Shown in pieces: positions 1 through 5,828 of a stretch of 9,321 nt of DNA. The notes under the pieces were generated by a model. The model had not been told where the DNA came from and did no database searches. It saw nothing but the letters and a program-made list of their open reading frames with translations. Position numbers and translations under genes: made by a program. Each line of letters starts with the position of its first letter. The stretch's first letter is position 1. The DNA is from Bacteroidota bacterium (lineage in GTDB: Bacteria > Bacteroidota > Bacteroidia > Cytophagales > Cyclobacteriaceae): assembly GCA_023431285.1 (NCBI GenBank), contig JAEYXN010000304.1, positions 1 to 9,321 of the forward strand. Reading direction: 5' to 3'.

Positions 1-350
1 ATCGTTTAAGCTTCACATTGCCACCAATGTCGATCACATCCATTTTGTTAAAGGGCACGAAAGAGGATGCTGTAACTTCGGTTGAAGATCCGCTGGGCCT
101 CCACGTGTTTTCAGTTTATCCTAATCCAGTGCAAAGTTCCGAGTTAACGATAGAGATCAACAAACCAGGAAAGGCGTTGCTAAGTATCACTGATATAAAT
201 GGAAAACCCGTCAGAATTATGGATGACCAGATCATTGGAACAGAGGGATACAAAGGAACTATCGGTGTTACAAATCTTCCGGCTGGAGTGTGGTTTGTTA
301 AACTTTCAATGAATGGGCGCGTCGCTCATCGAAAGGTGGTCAGGCAATAA
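1..350 (+). CDS. T9SS type A sorting domain protein, 3' fragment (probable secreted glycoside hydrolase)
   Basis: This is the C-terminal 115 residues of a gene that enters from the left edge; the frame is open from base 3 and stops with TAA at 348-350. About the last 80 residues (from roughly base 108) form a type A C-terminal sorting domain of the Bacteroidota type IX secretion system. It shows the SVYPNP opening motif, a middle block around ITDINGKPV, the LPAGVWFVKL block and a short basic end (RKVVRQ). This domain is known to direct export across the outer membrane and is normally cleaved so that the protein is released or anchored to the surface. The residues just before it (FTLPPMSITSILLKG) resemble the closing strand of the beta-domain in several glycoside hydrolases, where an LP-x-x-S-x-T-T pattern is common. 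A secreted polysaccharide-degrading enzyme is therefore my inference; the catalytic part is outside the window. The sorting domain itself is near certain. Confidence 0.88.
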   Translation, partial: RLSFTLPPMSITSILLKGTKEDAVTSVEDPLGLHVFSVYPNPVQSSELTIEINKPGKALLSITDINGKPVRIMDDQIIGTEGYKGTIGVTNLPAGVWFVKLSMNGRVAHRKVVRQ

Positions 351-375
351 CGAAAGAGGAATAATCTCCGGGTAA

Positions 376-1605
376 TTAAGGCAATTTTATCACCTTTCCC
401 CAAACCGGTGACCCGCGCAACGGTTTCACTGTACGCGCAGCATCGATCTGCTGCAGGAAGGTATCGTCATGGTCTGGAACATTGGAATTGGCGACCTCAA
501 TCAATGTCAGGTTATCTTGAAGAGTGAATATTCCGTTTTCACGAACGGGCTGAGAAATCCCAACAACCTCAACCCGGATTTCCGGCGATTCGCCACTGAT
601 GTTGATTGTCACGAGTTCGCGATTGGTGCCACGTACGACAAGAAGATTAATCTGGTCGTTGTAAGTATCCGCGGCAAGGATTTCAAAATACTCATCACCA
701 TTTTCGATCACCCCTTTGCTTATTCGTTCTTCCAGGTCATATAAAATCGTCGAGCCTGTGAAAAGCGGTAGTATTGCATACGTTTTGCCTTCCGGAAAAT
801 TAAACGCTCTCACTCTTGCCGAGGTGAGTGGTAATCCCAGTTCAACATCTTTTGTTAATTCTCCATTTAAGACGATGTAAATAACTCCGTTGAAATCAAT
901 CAGAAAAAGATTGCCACTCTTATCATTCCACACATTCGAAAGTCCATTTGCTATTTTTGTCGACTTATTGTCATTGTAGTAATAAAGACTTCCCGCATAT
1001 ATGAAGTAGGGGTTTGCATCCCTGTCGAACACCCAACGCTCCGGGAGCCCAATGACACCTGGCTCTGGCATCGCTGTCCCGGCAAGCAGAAAGTTCTCAA
1101 CACTAAAATGACGCGAATGAATGTCGCGGTAGATGATCTTCTTGTTTTGATAGATACCCCAACTCTGTTTGTCTTCGACCACAAGATCATCTACTTCAAT
1201 AAACGTGCTCTTTGTGGCATTCCCAGAGTGCTTATCGATTATGTATGACTCGCTCCGTCGATAAAAACTGATGAGAAAGTAATCCGTCCCCAGATCGTTG
1301 ACCGTGTACCAGTCAAAACCTCCGTTTTGTTTTCCGGTGAGTGTGAATTCTGCTGGCGTCAGAGATCCATCCGGTCCGAATTTCAACAACGTTTCATGAT
1401 ACCAGGTGTGTCCCTGCGAGCGGAATGTTCTTTCCGGATCACGCTCAGAGATCAGGGCCAGGGCATCGGCAACGTCTATTTTGGCCAATAGCGCACCATC
1501 GTTTCCATAGATCTCAGGTGAGAGATTATCGCAGGATAATGGCACAAACAACACGATCATCACGGAGACCGCCAGAAGTTTCTTCAGAAAATCCAGGAAG
1601 CGCAT
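376..1605 (-). CDS. Putative lipoprotein of unknown function, possibly beta-propeller-like
   Basis: A 409-residue protein. The N-terminus is MRFLDFLKK followed by a hydrophobic stretch to about residue 24 and then Cys25 (VPLSC), so it is probably exported as a lipoprotein. The lipobox is imperfect because Pro sits at -3. The mature part is rich in beta-prone, aromatic segments alternating with turns (for example SGNLFLIDFNGVIYIV and GKTYAILPLFTGSTILYDL), which suggests a repeated beta-sheet or propeller-like fold; this is a judgement by eye. I recognise no catalytic motif or named family. The start is the ATG at 1603-1605, which sits right before the signal peptide; there is no clear Shine-Dalgarno. 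The gene converges on the T9SS gene with only 25 bases between stops, and it lies 83 bases downstream of the thiamine-binding-protein gene on the same strand. Coding status is well supported by length and by the signal peptide; function is unknown. Confidence 0.8.
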   Translation of the reverse strand: MRFLDFLKKLLAVSVMIVLFVPLSCDNLSPEIYGNDGALLAKIDVADALALISERDPERTFRSQGHTWYHETLLKFGPDGSLTPAEFTLTGKQNGGFDWYTVNDLGTDYFLISFYRRSESYIIDKHSGNATKSTFIEVDDLVVEDKQSWGIYQNKKIIYRDIHSRHFSVENFLLAGTAMPEPGVIGLPERWVFDRDANPYFIYAGSLYYYNDNKSTKIANGLSNVWNDKSGNLFLIDFNGVIYIVLNGELTKDVELGLPLTSARVRAFNFPEGKTYAILPLFTGSTILYDLEERISKGVIENGDEYFEILAADTYNDQINLLVVRGTNRELVTINISGESPEIRVEVVGISQPVRENGIFTLQDNLTLIEVANSNVPDHDDTFLQQIDAARTVKPLRGSPVWGKVIKLP

Positions 1606-1639
1606 CGGAGTATTTCTCAGTTAATTTACTCAAAGAGAG

Positions 1640-1663
1640 GGAAATTTCAGGTGAAACCTTTCC
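1640..1663. promoter_or_regulatory. Imperfect dyad between two minus-strand genes
   Basis: The two halves GGAAATTTCA and TGAAA-CC-TTTCC are complementary except for a 2-base bulge, around a GG centre. The inner TTTCAGGTGAAA (1645-1656) is a clean dyad. It lies about 35 bases upstream of the start of the 409-residue lipoprotein gene. As RNA it could fold into a hairpin of about nine pairs with a 4-base loop, but no T-run follows on the minus strand, so it does not look like an intrinsic terminator. An operator or a leader hairpin is possible; neither is shown. Confidence 0.3.
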
Positions 1664-1688
1664 GCAATAAAAGCGCGTCAGCCTCTGA

Positions 1689-1976
1689 TTAGTATTTATC
1701 AAGTTTTTCTTCCCAGCTCACATCGCCAGACCGTTTCGCATGAACTTTCATTGTCACTACTACTGATTCTGCTCCGGCATCCAGGCATGACTGCTGCGCC
1801 TGTTTCGCGATGGACATTAGTTTGTCGTATGGTCCCTGCATCACGGTTTCCATTGCTCCGACCCTATATTCTACTCCTGAAGCATGGATTACTTCAATCG
1901 CTTTGTCAATAATAGGATAGGGATGCTTATCTGTAATAGGCACAATTTGAATTGCTAAGTGAACCATTCCATTCAT
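1689..1976 (-). CDS. MTH1187/UPF0045 family thiamine-binding protein
   Basis: A 95-residue soluble protein that matches the small MTH1187/YqgV-type family (Thiamine_BP, formerly DUF77/UPF0045), whose members are usually about 95-105 residues with a ferredoxin-like fold. The recognisable pattern is the N-terminal strand HLAIQIVPI, a helix (IIDKAIEVIHASG), then VEYRVGAMETVMQGPYDKLM, a second helix with DAGAE, the strand SVVVTMKVHAKR and a C-terminal KLDKY. Relatives have been reported to bind thiamine or its pyrimidine precursor, presumably as cytoplasmic carriers or sensors; the exact role in the cell is unclear. The start is uncertain by three codons: ATG at 1974-1976 or ATG at 1965-1967, the latter giving MVHLAIQ, which is closer to the usual family start. 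No thiamine biosynthesis or transport gene is next to it. It stands alone and upstream of the unknown lipoprotein, divergent from the gene at 2214. Confidence 0.85.
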   Translation of the reverse strand: MNGMVHLAIQIVPITDKHPYPIIDKAIEVIHASGVEYRVGAMETVMQGPYDKLMSIAKQAQQSCLDAGAESVVVTMKVHAKRSGDVSWEEKLDKY

Positions 1977-2213
1977 GTTATTCGGTTTTGGGTTAAAGTC
2001 TACCTAAAGATTAGGAACCATTCTCAAAAAAAAAGCTTTTATCGCTCTTTTGTGCAGATGGTAACCCTGTTTTTCTAAATGAAAATTGACATCAAAGAAC
2101 GGTTCCTGTCTTTTGATTTCTACTCCTCGTGAATAACGCGCAGGTATCGCTGTTCGCTCCCGTTCGACGTTGCGAAGCAGTCATTTTCAAGGCGTACGGC
2201 GTATTTTGATTGT
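1977..2213. other. Divergent intergenic region, likely carrying promoters for both sides
   Basis: These 237 bases separate the minus-strand thiamine-binding gene from the plus-strand lipoprotein gene and have no coding signal. They include an A9 run followed by GCTTTT (AAAAGCTTTT palindrome at 2031-2040) and a 7-base inverted pair AGGAACC (2013-2019) / GGTTCCT (2101-2107). A TATTTTG just before the plus-strand gene (2202-2208) is one base short of the Bacteroidota -7 element TAnnTTTG, and with the ATG at 2214 it would leave almost no leader. No promoter can be fixed confidently by eye. Confidence 0.4.
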
Positions 2214-2924
2214 ATGAAAAATATAGTTACGTCGGAAAAAGCTTTAACCTTATTTCTTGTAGTCGTTCTTTCTTCTTCATGCCAGAAAATGAAAATTTCT
2301 GATTTGAGAATTGAAAACGATTCTCTTCGTTATGAAATAGAATTCAGGAATGACATTCTCATCGCCATGAATGAAGTAAATGACATCGCGGATTCGATTC
2401 TCAATCTTTCCGGCGAGGGCACAAGTGATGAACGATATCGAAAGTATCTTCAACGAATCCAGTATCTGCATGACGTATTGATGATATCTCAGGAAAAGCT
2501 TGGTCATTTGCGACGGGCTCTGAATGCTTCAACGGAGCAAGCCGGCGCGTACAACCTAATGATGATGGCATTGCAAGATGAAGTTTCGTTAAGGGACGAG
2601 GAGTTGGACGGAAGGGACAAGAAACTCGATAACTACAAGAAAATATACGAGGCAAATCTGATGGTTCTTGAAAGAACGCTGGCTGAAAAGGACAAGCAAC
2701 TCGTTCTACTGCAGAACGCGATCGAAAGTATACGGAGAATGAATGCCGCTGAATCGTATTTCATTCAGGCGCAGAGACTGGAGGAGAAGGGCAGGAGGAT
2801 CATCTTCGCGCCACGGAAGAAAAAGGAAAACTTTCTCGAAGCCATGGAACTCTATCAAAAGGCATACATCCTGGGCAAGGTGGAAGCGGCGAAGAGGGTG
2901 GGGGATCTCAGAAAGATGATCTGA
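2214..2924 (+). CDS. Putative coiled-coil lipoprotein with C-terminal Sel1/TPR-like helix pair
   Basis: A 236-residue protein. The N-terminus has a Lys-containing head, a hydrophobic core (LTLFLVVVL, residues 11-19) and SSSC with Cys23, which fits a signal peptidase II site, although Ser rather than Leu sits at -3. The rest is almost wholly helical and charged. Residues about 75-105 and 118-176 have long runs with hydrophobic spacing typical of coiled coil (for example LRDEELDGRDKKLDNYKK). The last 35 or so residues (FLEAMELYQKAYILGKVEAAKRVGDL) look like one Sel1/TPR-type helical hairpin. Such proteins are usually periplasmic scaffolds or envelope-associated adaptors; that is inference, and I recognise no named family. 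ATG 2214 is chosen because it directly precedes the signal peptide. No terminator or partner gene is evident. It ends before a long gene-poor stretch. Confidence 0.78.
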   Translation: MKNIVTSEKALTLFLVVVLSSSCQKMKISDLRIENDSLRYEIEFRNDILIAMNEVNDIADSILNLSGEGTSDERYRKYLQRIQYLHDVLMISQEKLGHLRRALNASTEQAGAYNLMMMALQDEVSLRDEELDGRDKKLDNYKKIYEANLMVLERTLAEKDKQLVLLQNAIESIRRMNAAESYFIQAQRLEEKGRRIIFAPRKKKENFLEAMELYQKAYILGKVEAAKRVGDLRKMI

Positions 2925-3446
2925 TACTTCGAGGTAACGAGTTTGGTCATGCCGGCGCTCACATAGGTTTGTCGAGTGGATTAGCACGAACAATTAGCGT
3001 TTTCACTGGACGTAATTTTAAGACCTTGATGCAATGATGAAGTAAGAAATGCCTGAAAAAATTAACATCCACCTCATTTTTGGACGATAGCTGCTTTCCT
3101 GTCGAACTGATTACCCCGATAATTCCGGGTTTCCCACGGTTGCGGTATTCACACCGTATGTTAGAACAAACCCTCGCCGCATGTAGGATTATACCAAAAG
3201 TTGCAGACAGTGAAATATGCATTACAACATCGATTTTCATAATCTTGCAATGCGGGATAAAAGCCTACGGCACCCCGATCTACGGCAGATCCTGAAAAAC
3301 TCATTAACCTTTCAAGTGCCGTAGGTGCGTCCCGTCGTATAGCGAGTCAGTTGTACCGTCTGTCTCTCCATCCTCATTTATTTTCGTATCCATGCTTCCT
3401 TATCAAGACCAGTTTTCGCTGGTATGTGATTTTAGTTTCCGGAAGC
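2925..3446. other. About 520 bases without a convincing gene
   Basis: Neither strand carries an ORF that I would call. The longest are a minus-strand frame at 2959-3240 (93 codons, starting MKIDVVMHISLSA, unrecognised, no ribosome site) and a plus-strand frame at 3080-3295 (71 codons) that runs into the palindromic element at 3252-3335. Both have mixed composition and no domain I know. I see no tRNA, transposase remnant or obvious terminator. The right third holds the palindromic element described separately. The region may be 5' leader, decayed sequence or a non-coding RNA locus. Confidence 0.5.
3252..3335. repeat. Structured palindromic element (REP-like or leader RNA)
   Basis: A perfect 10-base inverted pair, CCTACGGCAC (3264-3273) and GTGCCGTAGG (3316-3325), is flanked on the outside by a second pair, CGGGA (3253-3257) and TCCCG (3330-3334). 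Inside it is a small hairpin with GATCT (3277-3281) and AGATC (3287-3291) around the loop ACGGC. The core CTACGGCA occurs twice in direct orientation (3265-3272 and 3280-3287), so the single right arm can pair with either copy. From memory, CCTACGGCAC/GTGCCGTAGG-type palindromes recur between genes in Bacteroidota genomes, which would make this a dispersed repeat; only one copy is in the window, so that is not shown here. The alternative is a structured 5' leader of the small gene that starts at 3447. Confidence 0.55.
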
Positions 3447-3656
3447 ATGAACATTTACAAGTCTATTTTACAGCCAGAGTTGCTTCAGCACTACAATGAG
3501 ATCAACGAAACTATCCGTGTCGTCCCGGCAGGAAAACATATCACTACGGAAAATCTGGAAGAGAAACCGGTAGAGACTGTCCTTGAGCATGGATACTACG
3601 TGAACGAGAAAGGTCTCATCATACTTCGAAGCGAGGAGTTCGAGCAGCCCCGGTAG
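3447..3656 (+). CDS. Small hypothetical protein (69 residues)
   Basis: A short acidic, soluble protein: MNIYKSILQPELLQHYNEINETIR, then VVPAGKHITTENLEEKPVETVLEHGYYVNEKGLIILRSEEFEQPR. It has no signal peptide or membrane segment, and I do not recognise a family. The residues look like ordinary cytoplasmic protein, with helix-prone N-terminal and strand-prone C-terminal halves, and codon use is ordinary. The frame is open further upstream to a TTG at 3351, but the extra 32 residues are Ser/Phe/Leu-rich and look non-coding, so I chose ATG 3447. GGAAG (3441-3445) is just before the ATG, closer than a normal Shine-Dalgarno would be. It follows the palindromic element by about 110 bases and precedes another small ORF by 83 bases. 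Confidence 0.5.
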   Translation: MNIYKSILQPELLQHYNEINETIRVVPAGKHITTENLEEKPVETVLEHGYYVNEKGLIILRSEEFEQPR

Positions 3657-3739
3657 GATCGCTTCCCTTTCTTTTCGGCAGAGTTCACCAGGACTCAATG
3701 TTCTCCGTTAAGGTTAATTGCGTTATACTTGTGGGAGAA

Positions 3740-4063
3740 ATGAGAAGCAGTCGCAAATCCAATATCGCCGGGCAGGTAGTCGTTATCGGCTTCCTTCTGA
3801 TCTGCCTCTTTCTTTCATCCGGAAACAATCCCATTCCAACCGGAAAATCAGCCCTGAAACGGCAGCCGGAAGCTGAGAATTATTCCGTCCATCTTGTTAA
3901 TAATCAGAAAGTTGTGGATGAATTGCCGATAGGCATGCCCACTATTTTGAGCGACCGAACTAATAACTTGGTTGCCGCCGGGGACCAGCTTCAAACATAC
4001 CCGGGCCAGCCATCGGAAGTTGATCATGCTTTCTTTAGCCCCATCCAACCCAATGCTCCCTGA
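3740..4063 (+). CDS. Small putative secreted or membrane-anchored protein (107 residues)
   Basis: The protein opens with MRSSRKSN, a basic n-region, followed by a hydrophobic segment (about residues 9-27, IAGQVVVIGFLLICLFLSS). It therefore has a signal peptide or single membrane anchor. The remaining 80 residues are polar with many Pro, Asn and Gln (PIPTGK, YPGQPSE, PIQPNAP) and no Cys, which suggests an extended periplasmic or extracellular tail. I recognise no family. Two starts are possible: ATG 3740, preceded by GGGAG (3733-3737), or ATG 3698, preceded by AGGA at 4 bases. I chose 3740 because it gives a normal signal-peptide head, while 3698 adds 14 residues in front of it. It is followed 66 bases later by the DedA gene on the same strand. 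Confidence 0.5.
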   Translation: MRSSRKSNIAGQVVVIGFLLICLFLSSGNNPIPTGKSALKRQPEAENYSVHLVNNQKVVDELPIGMPTILSDRTNNLVAAGDQLQTYPGQPSEVDHAFFSPIQPNAP

Positions 4064-4129
4064 GGGTTAGCAGCACCTTCTAATTGTTCCTTAATACTGA
4101 TATAACTGAAAAGTTTGCTAATTGCAGCA

Positions 4130-4744
4130 ATGGAATTTCTTAACCCTGAAATGTTGATTCGTTACGGAGGACTCACTCTCCTTCTGCTCATAGTCTTTGC
4201 AGAGACCGGGCTTTTCTTTGGATTCTTCCTGCCGGGAGATTCCCTGCTCTTTATCGCCGGTCTTCTCAGCGATTCCGAATACATCAATCAACCGGTGGGC
4301 ATTCTGATTCTGATGATCATAGTAGCAGCTGTGTCAGGAACAAGTGTTGGGTATTATTTTGGAAAGTGGGCCGGTTTCAGGCTCAAGGACAAAAAGGAAA
4401 ATTTCTTTTATAAACGAAAATATCTCGACACGGCGGATAACTTCTATCAACGATATGGCCTGATGGCTTTTGTGGTAGGACGGTTTCTTCCAATAGTGCG
4501 GACGTTCATCCCAATTCTTTCTGGCATGGTGCACGTTCCGTTTGGAAAGTTCTTCTTCTACAATGTAGTAGGTGCAGTATGCTGGGTAACATCAATGGTT
4601 ATGCTTGGTCATTGGCTAGGTACGCTTATACCCGATCTGATCAACTACATCGAATACATCGTTGTGTTTATGATAGTCGTTACGGCTATTCCCGTAGTCA
4701 TAACCTATCGTAAAAACAAAAGTAAGAATCCTTCCGTGGATTGA
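4130..4744 (+). CDS. DedA family integral membrane protein
   Basis: A 204-residue polytopic membrane protein with the DedA (SNARE-associated/VTT) pattern. Residues 17-46 hold the first hydrophobic block with the conserved acidic signature ETGLFFGFFLPGDSLLFIAG, including Glu25 and PGD at 35-37. Residues 117-128 carry GRFLPIVRTFIP with the two arginines (118 and 124) that are functionally important in family members, followed by SGM. Two more hydrophobic stretches fill 142-190, and a Lys-rich cytoplasmic tail ends the protein. DedA proteins act in the inner membrane; some are lipid-carrier translocases such as those recycling undecaprenyl phosphate, and many need the proton motive force. Which substrate this one moves cannot be read from the sequence. 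ATG 4130 is preferred over the in-frame TTG 4115. AAAGTTTG at 4110-4117 differs by one base from the Bacteroidota -7 element TAnnTTTG, but no well-spaced -33 element is clear. Membership is secure. Confidence 0.93.
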   Translation: MEFLNPEMLIRYGGLTLLLLIVFAETGLFFGFFLPGDSLLFIAGLLSDSEYINQPVGILILMIIVAAVSGTSVGYYFGKWAGFRLKDKKENFFYKRKYLDTADNFYQRYGLMAFVVGRFLPIVRTFIPILSGMVHVPFGKFFFYNVVGAVCWVTSMVMLGHWLGTLIPDLINYIEYIVVFMIVVTAIPVVITYRKNKSKNPSVD

Positions 4745-4886
4745 GCTCCGTTATCGGTAGGTTACGCGAGTGAACCTTCATTGTCCTTAAGACTTTATCG
4801 AACTTGCTGTTTTCCCTTCAGTGTGAGAAATATTGAGGTAAAACAAAAAAAGTATAGAAAAAATGAAGAGTTTTGTAAGCTAAACT
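4745..4886 (+). promoter_or_regulatory. Leader/promoter region of the nuo operon
   Basis: This 142-base gap precedes nuoA and must hold the operon promoter if transcription does not read through from dedA. Its right half is strongly A-rich (4839-4868, several A-runs), which is typical of Bacteroidota leaders. A TATAGA at 4853-4858 and TTGAGG at 4833-4838 resemble -10/-35 boxes but with a 14-base spacer, and no TAnnTTTG match is present, so the promoter cannot be placed firmly. No hairpin plus T-run follows dedA, so read-through remains possible. Confidence 0.35.
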
Positions 4887-5255
4887 ATGAACCCTCAACT
4901 CGCTGACTACCTGGCTATCGCGCTAATGTTCTTTGTAGCGCTTGGCTTTATTGCCACCACCATGGTCATAACTCACCTACTGGGGCCGAAGAGGAAATCA
5001 AAAACCAAGTTGGAATCGTTTGAATGCGGCATCGAACCCATCGGGAATGCAAGGATGCCATTCAACATTAAGTATTTCGTTGTGGCAATTCTCTTCGTAC
5101 TCTTCGATGTGGAAGTGATCTTCATGTATCCGTGGGCTGTCAACTTCAAGGATTTTGGTGTAGATGGGTTTCTGCAGATGTTCTTATTTATTGGTCTTCT
5201 TCTCGTAGGATTTTTCTATATCATTAAAAAAGGAGCCCTTGAATGGGAGGAATAG
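4887..5255 (+). CDS. nuoA: NADH-quinone oxidoreductase subunit A
   Basis: NuoA (ND3 homologue) is a small membrane-arm subunit of proton-pumping complex I, located at the junction with the quinone-binding site. The 122 residues show three membrane segments (about 8-31, 62-82 and 93-113). The loop between the first two carries LGPKRKSKTK and SFECGIEP with the conserved Cys47. The second segment ends in FDVEVIFMYPWA, with the conserved acidic residues Asp74 and Glu76 that belong to the proton-coupling region. The C-terminus KKGALEWEE is typical of the family, as is the length. There is no Shine-Dalgarno; the ATG follows an A-rich leader. It is the first gene of the nuo operon, and nuoB starts 4 bases after its stop. 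Identification is secure. Confidence 0.97.
   Translation: MNPQLADYLAIALMFFVALGFIATTMVITHLLGPKRKSKTKLESFECGIEPIGNARMPFNIKYFVVAILFVLFDVEVIFMYPWAVNFKDFGVDGFLQMFLFIGLLLVGFFYIIKKGALEWEE
5245..5250 (+). promoter_or_regulatory. Ribosome binding site of nuoB
   Basis: GGGAGG lies inside the last codons of nuoA, 9 bases before ATG 5260. It is one of the few clear Shine-Dalgarno sites in the window, and it supports ATG 5260 rather than the in-frame TTG 5239, which would add seven residues and overlap nuoA. Its place within nuoA suggests translational coupling. Confidence 0.6.
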
Positions 5256-5259
5256 GATT

Positions 5260-5823
5260 ATGTCAAATGTGAATAAACCATCATCGTCTCCCGCCATTGG
5301 TGAAAAACCCGAGGGTATAGAAGGTGCCGGATTCTTTGCTACGAGTCTGGAGAAGGTGGTTGGTCTTGCGCGGAAGAATTCGATTTGGCCCCTGCCATTT
5401 GCTACGTCATGCTGCGGGATCGAATTCATGGCGACGATGGGAGCACACTACGATCTTGCACGCTTCGGAGCTGAGCGCCTCAGCTTTTCTCCAAGACAAG
5501 CAGACCTTTTAATGGTAATGGGTACAATCGCGAAGAAGATGGGCCCAGTGCTGCGCCAGGTTTATGAGCAGATGGCTGAGCCGAGATGGGTACTCTCCGT
5601 CGGTGCATGTGCCAGCAGCGGAGGCATTTTCGATACCTATAGTGTGCTGCAGGGAATCGACCGTATCATTCCGGTTGACGTGTATGTGCCCGGATGTCCT
5701 CCGAGGCCCGAACAAATTATTGATGGCATCTTGAAAATACAGCACCTGGTGGAAACAGAGTCTCTGCGAAGACGTGATTCTCCAGAATACAAAGCGATGT
5801 TGAATAAATACGGGATCGAATAA
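5260..5823 (+). CDS. nuoB: NADH-quinone oxidoreductase subunit B
   Basis: NuoB (PSST homologue) carries iron-sulfur cluster N2, the last electron carrier before the quinone in complex I. In this 187-residue protein the four N2 ligands are all present: adjacent Cys51 and Cys52 (ATSCCGIEFMA), Cys117 (VGACASSGG) and Cys146 (VPGCPPRPE). The block ARFGAERLSFSPRQADLLMVMGT is typical of the family. The first 20 or so residues (MSNVNKPSSSPAIGEKPEG) are a variable tail. It sits between nuoA (4 bases) and nuoC (5 bases) in the same transcript and should pack with NuoD to form the quinone pocket on the cytoplasmic side of the membrane. Nothing is missing or unusual. Confidence 0.98.
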   Translation: MSNVNKPSSSPAIGEKPEGIEGAGFFATSLEKVVGLARKNSIWPLPFATSCCGIEFMATMGAHYDLARFGAERLSFSPRQADLLMVMGTIAKKMGPVLRQVYEQMAEPRWVLSVGACASSGGIFDTYSVLQGIDRIIPVDVYVPGCPPRPEQIIDGILKIQHLVETESLRRRDSPEYKAMLNKYGIE

Positions 5824-5828
5824 TTCCC

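Noticed and set aside
469..744. 91-codon plus-strand frame opposite the 409-residue gene
   Set aside because: Antisense to a longer frame with a signal peptide; no independent support.
2031..2040. AAAAGCTTTT palindrome as a terminator
   Set aside because: It has no loop and only A/T pairs apart from the centre; it lies upstream of both flanking genes, not after one.
2013..2107. AGGAACC / GGTTCCT inverted pair in the divergent intergenic region
   Set aside because: Only 7 bases with an 81-base spacer; easily chance, so not called as an operator.
2959..3240. 93-codon minus-strand frame starting MKIDVVMHISLSA
   Set aside because: No family, no ribosome site and no clear domain; kept only as part of the gene-poor stretch, not as a gene.
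3080..3295. 71-codon plus-strand frame
   Set aside because: It ends inside the palindromic element (KAYGTPIYGRS is encoded by its arms), so it is most likely a chance reading of non-coding sequence.
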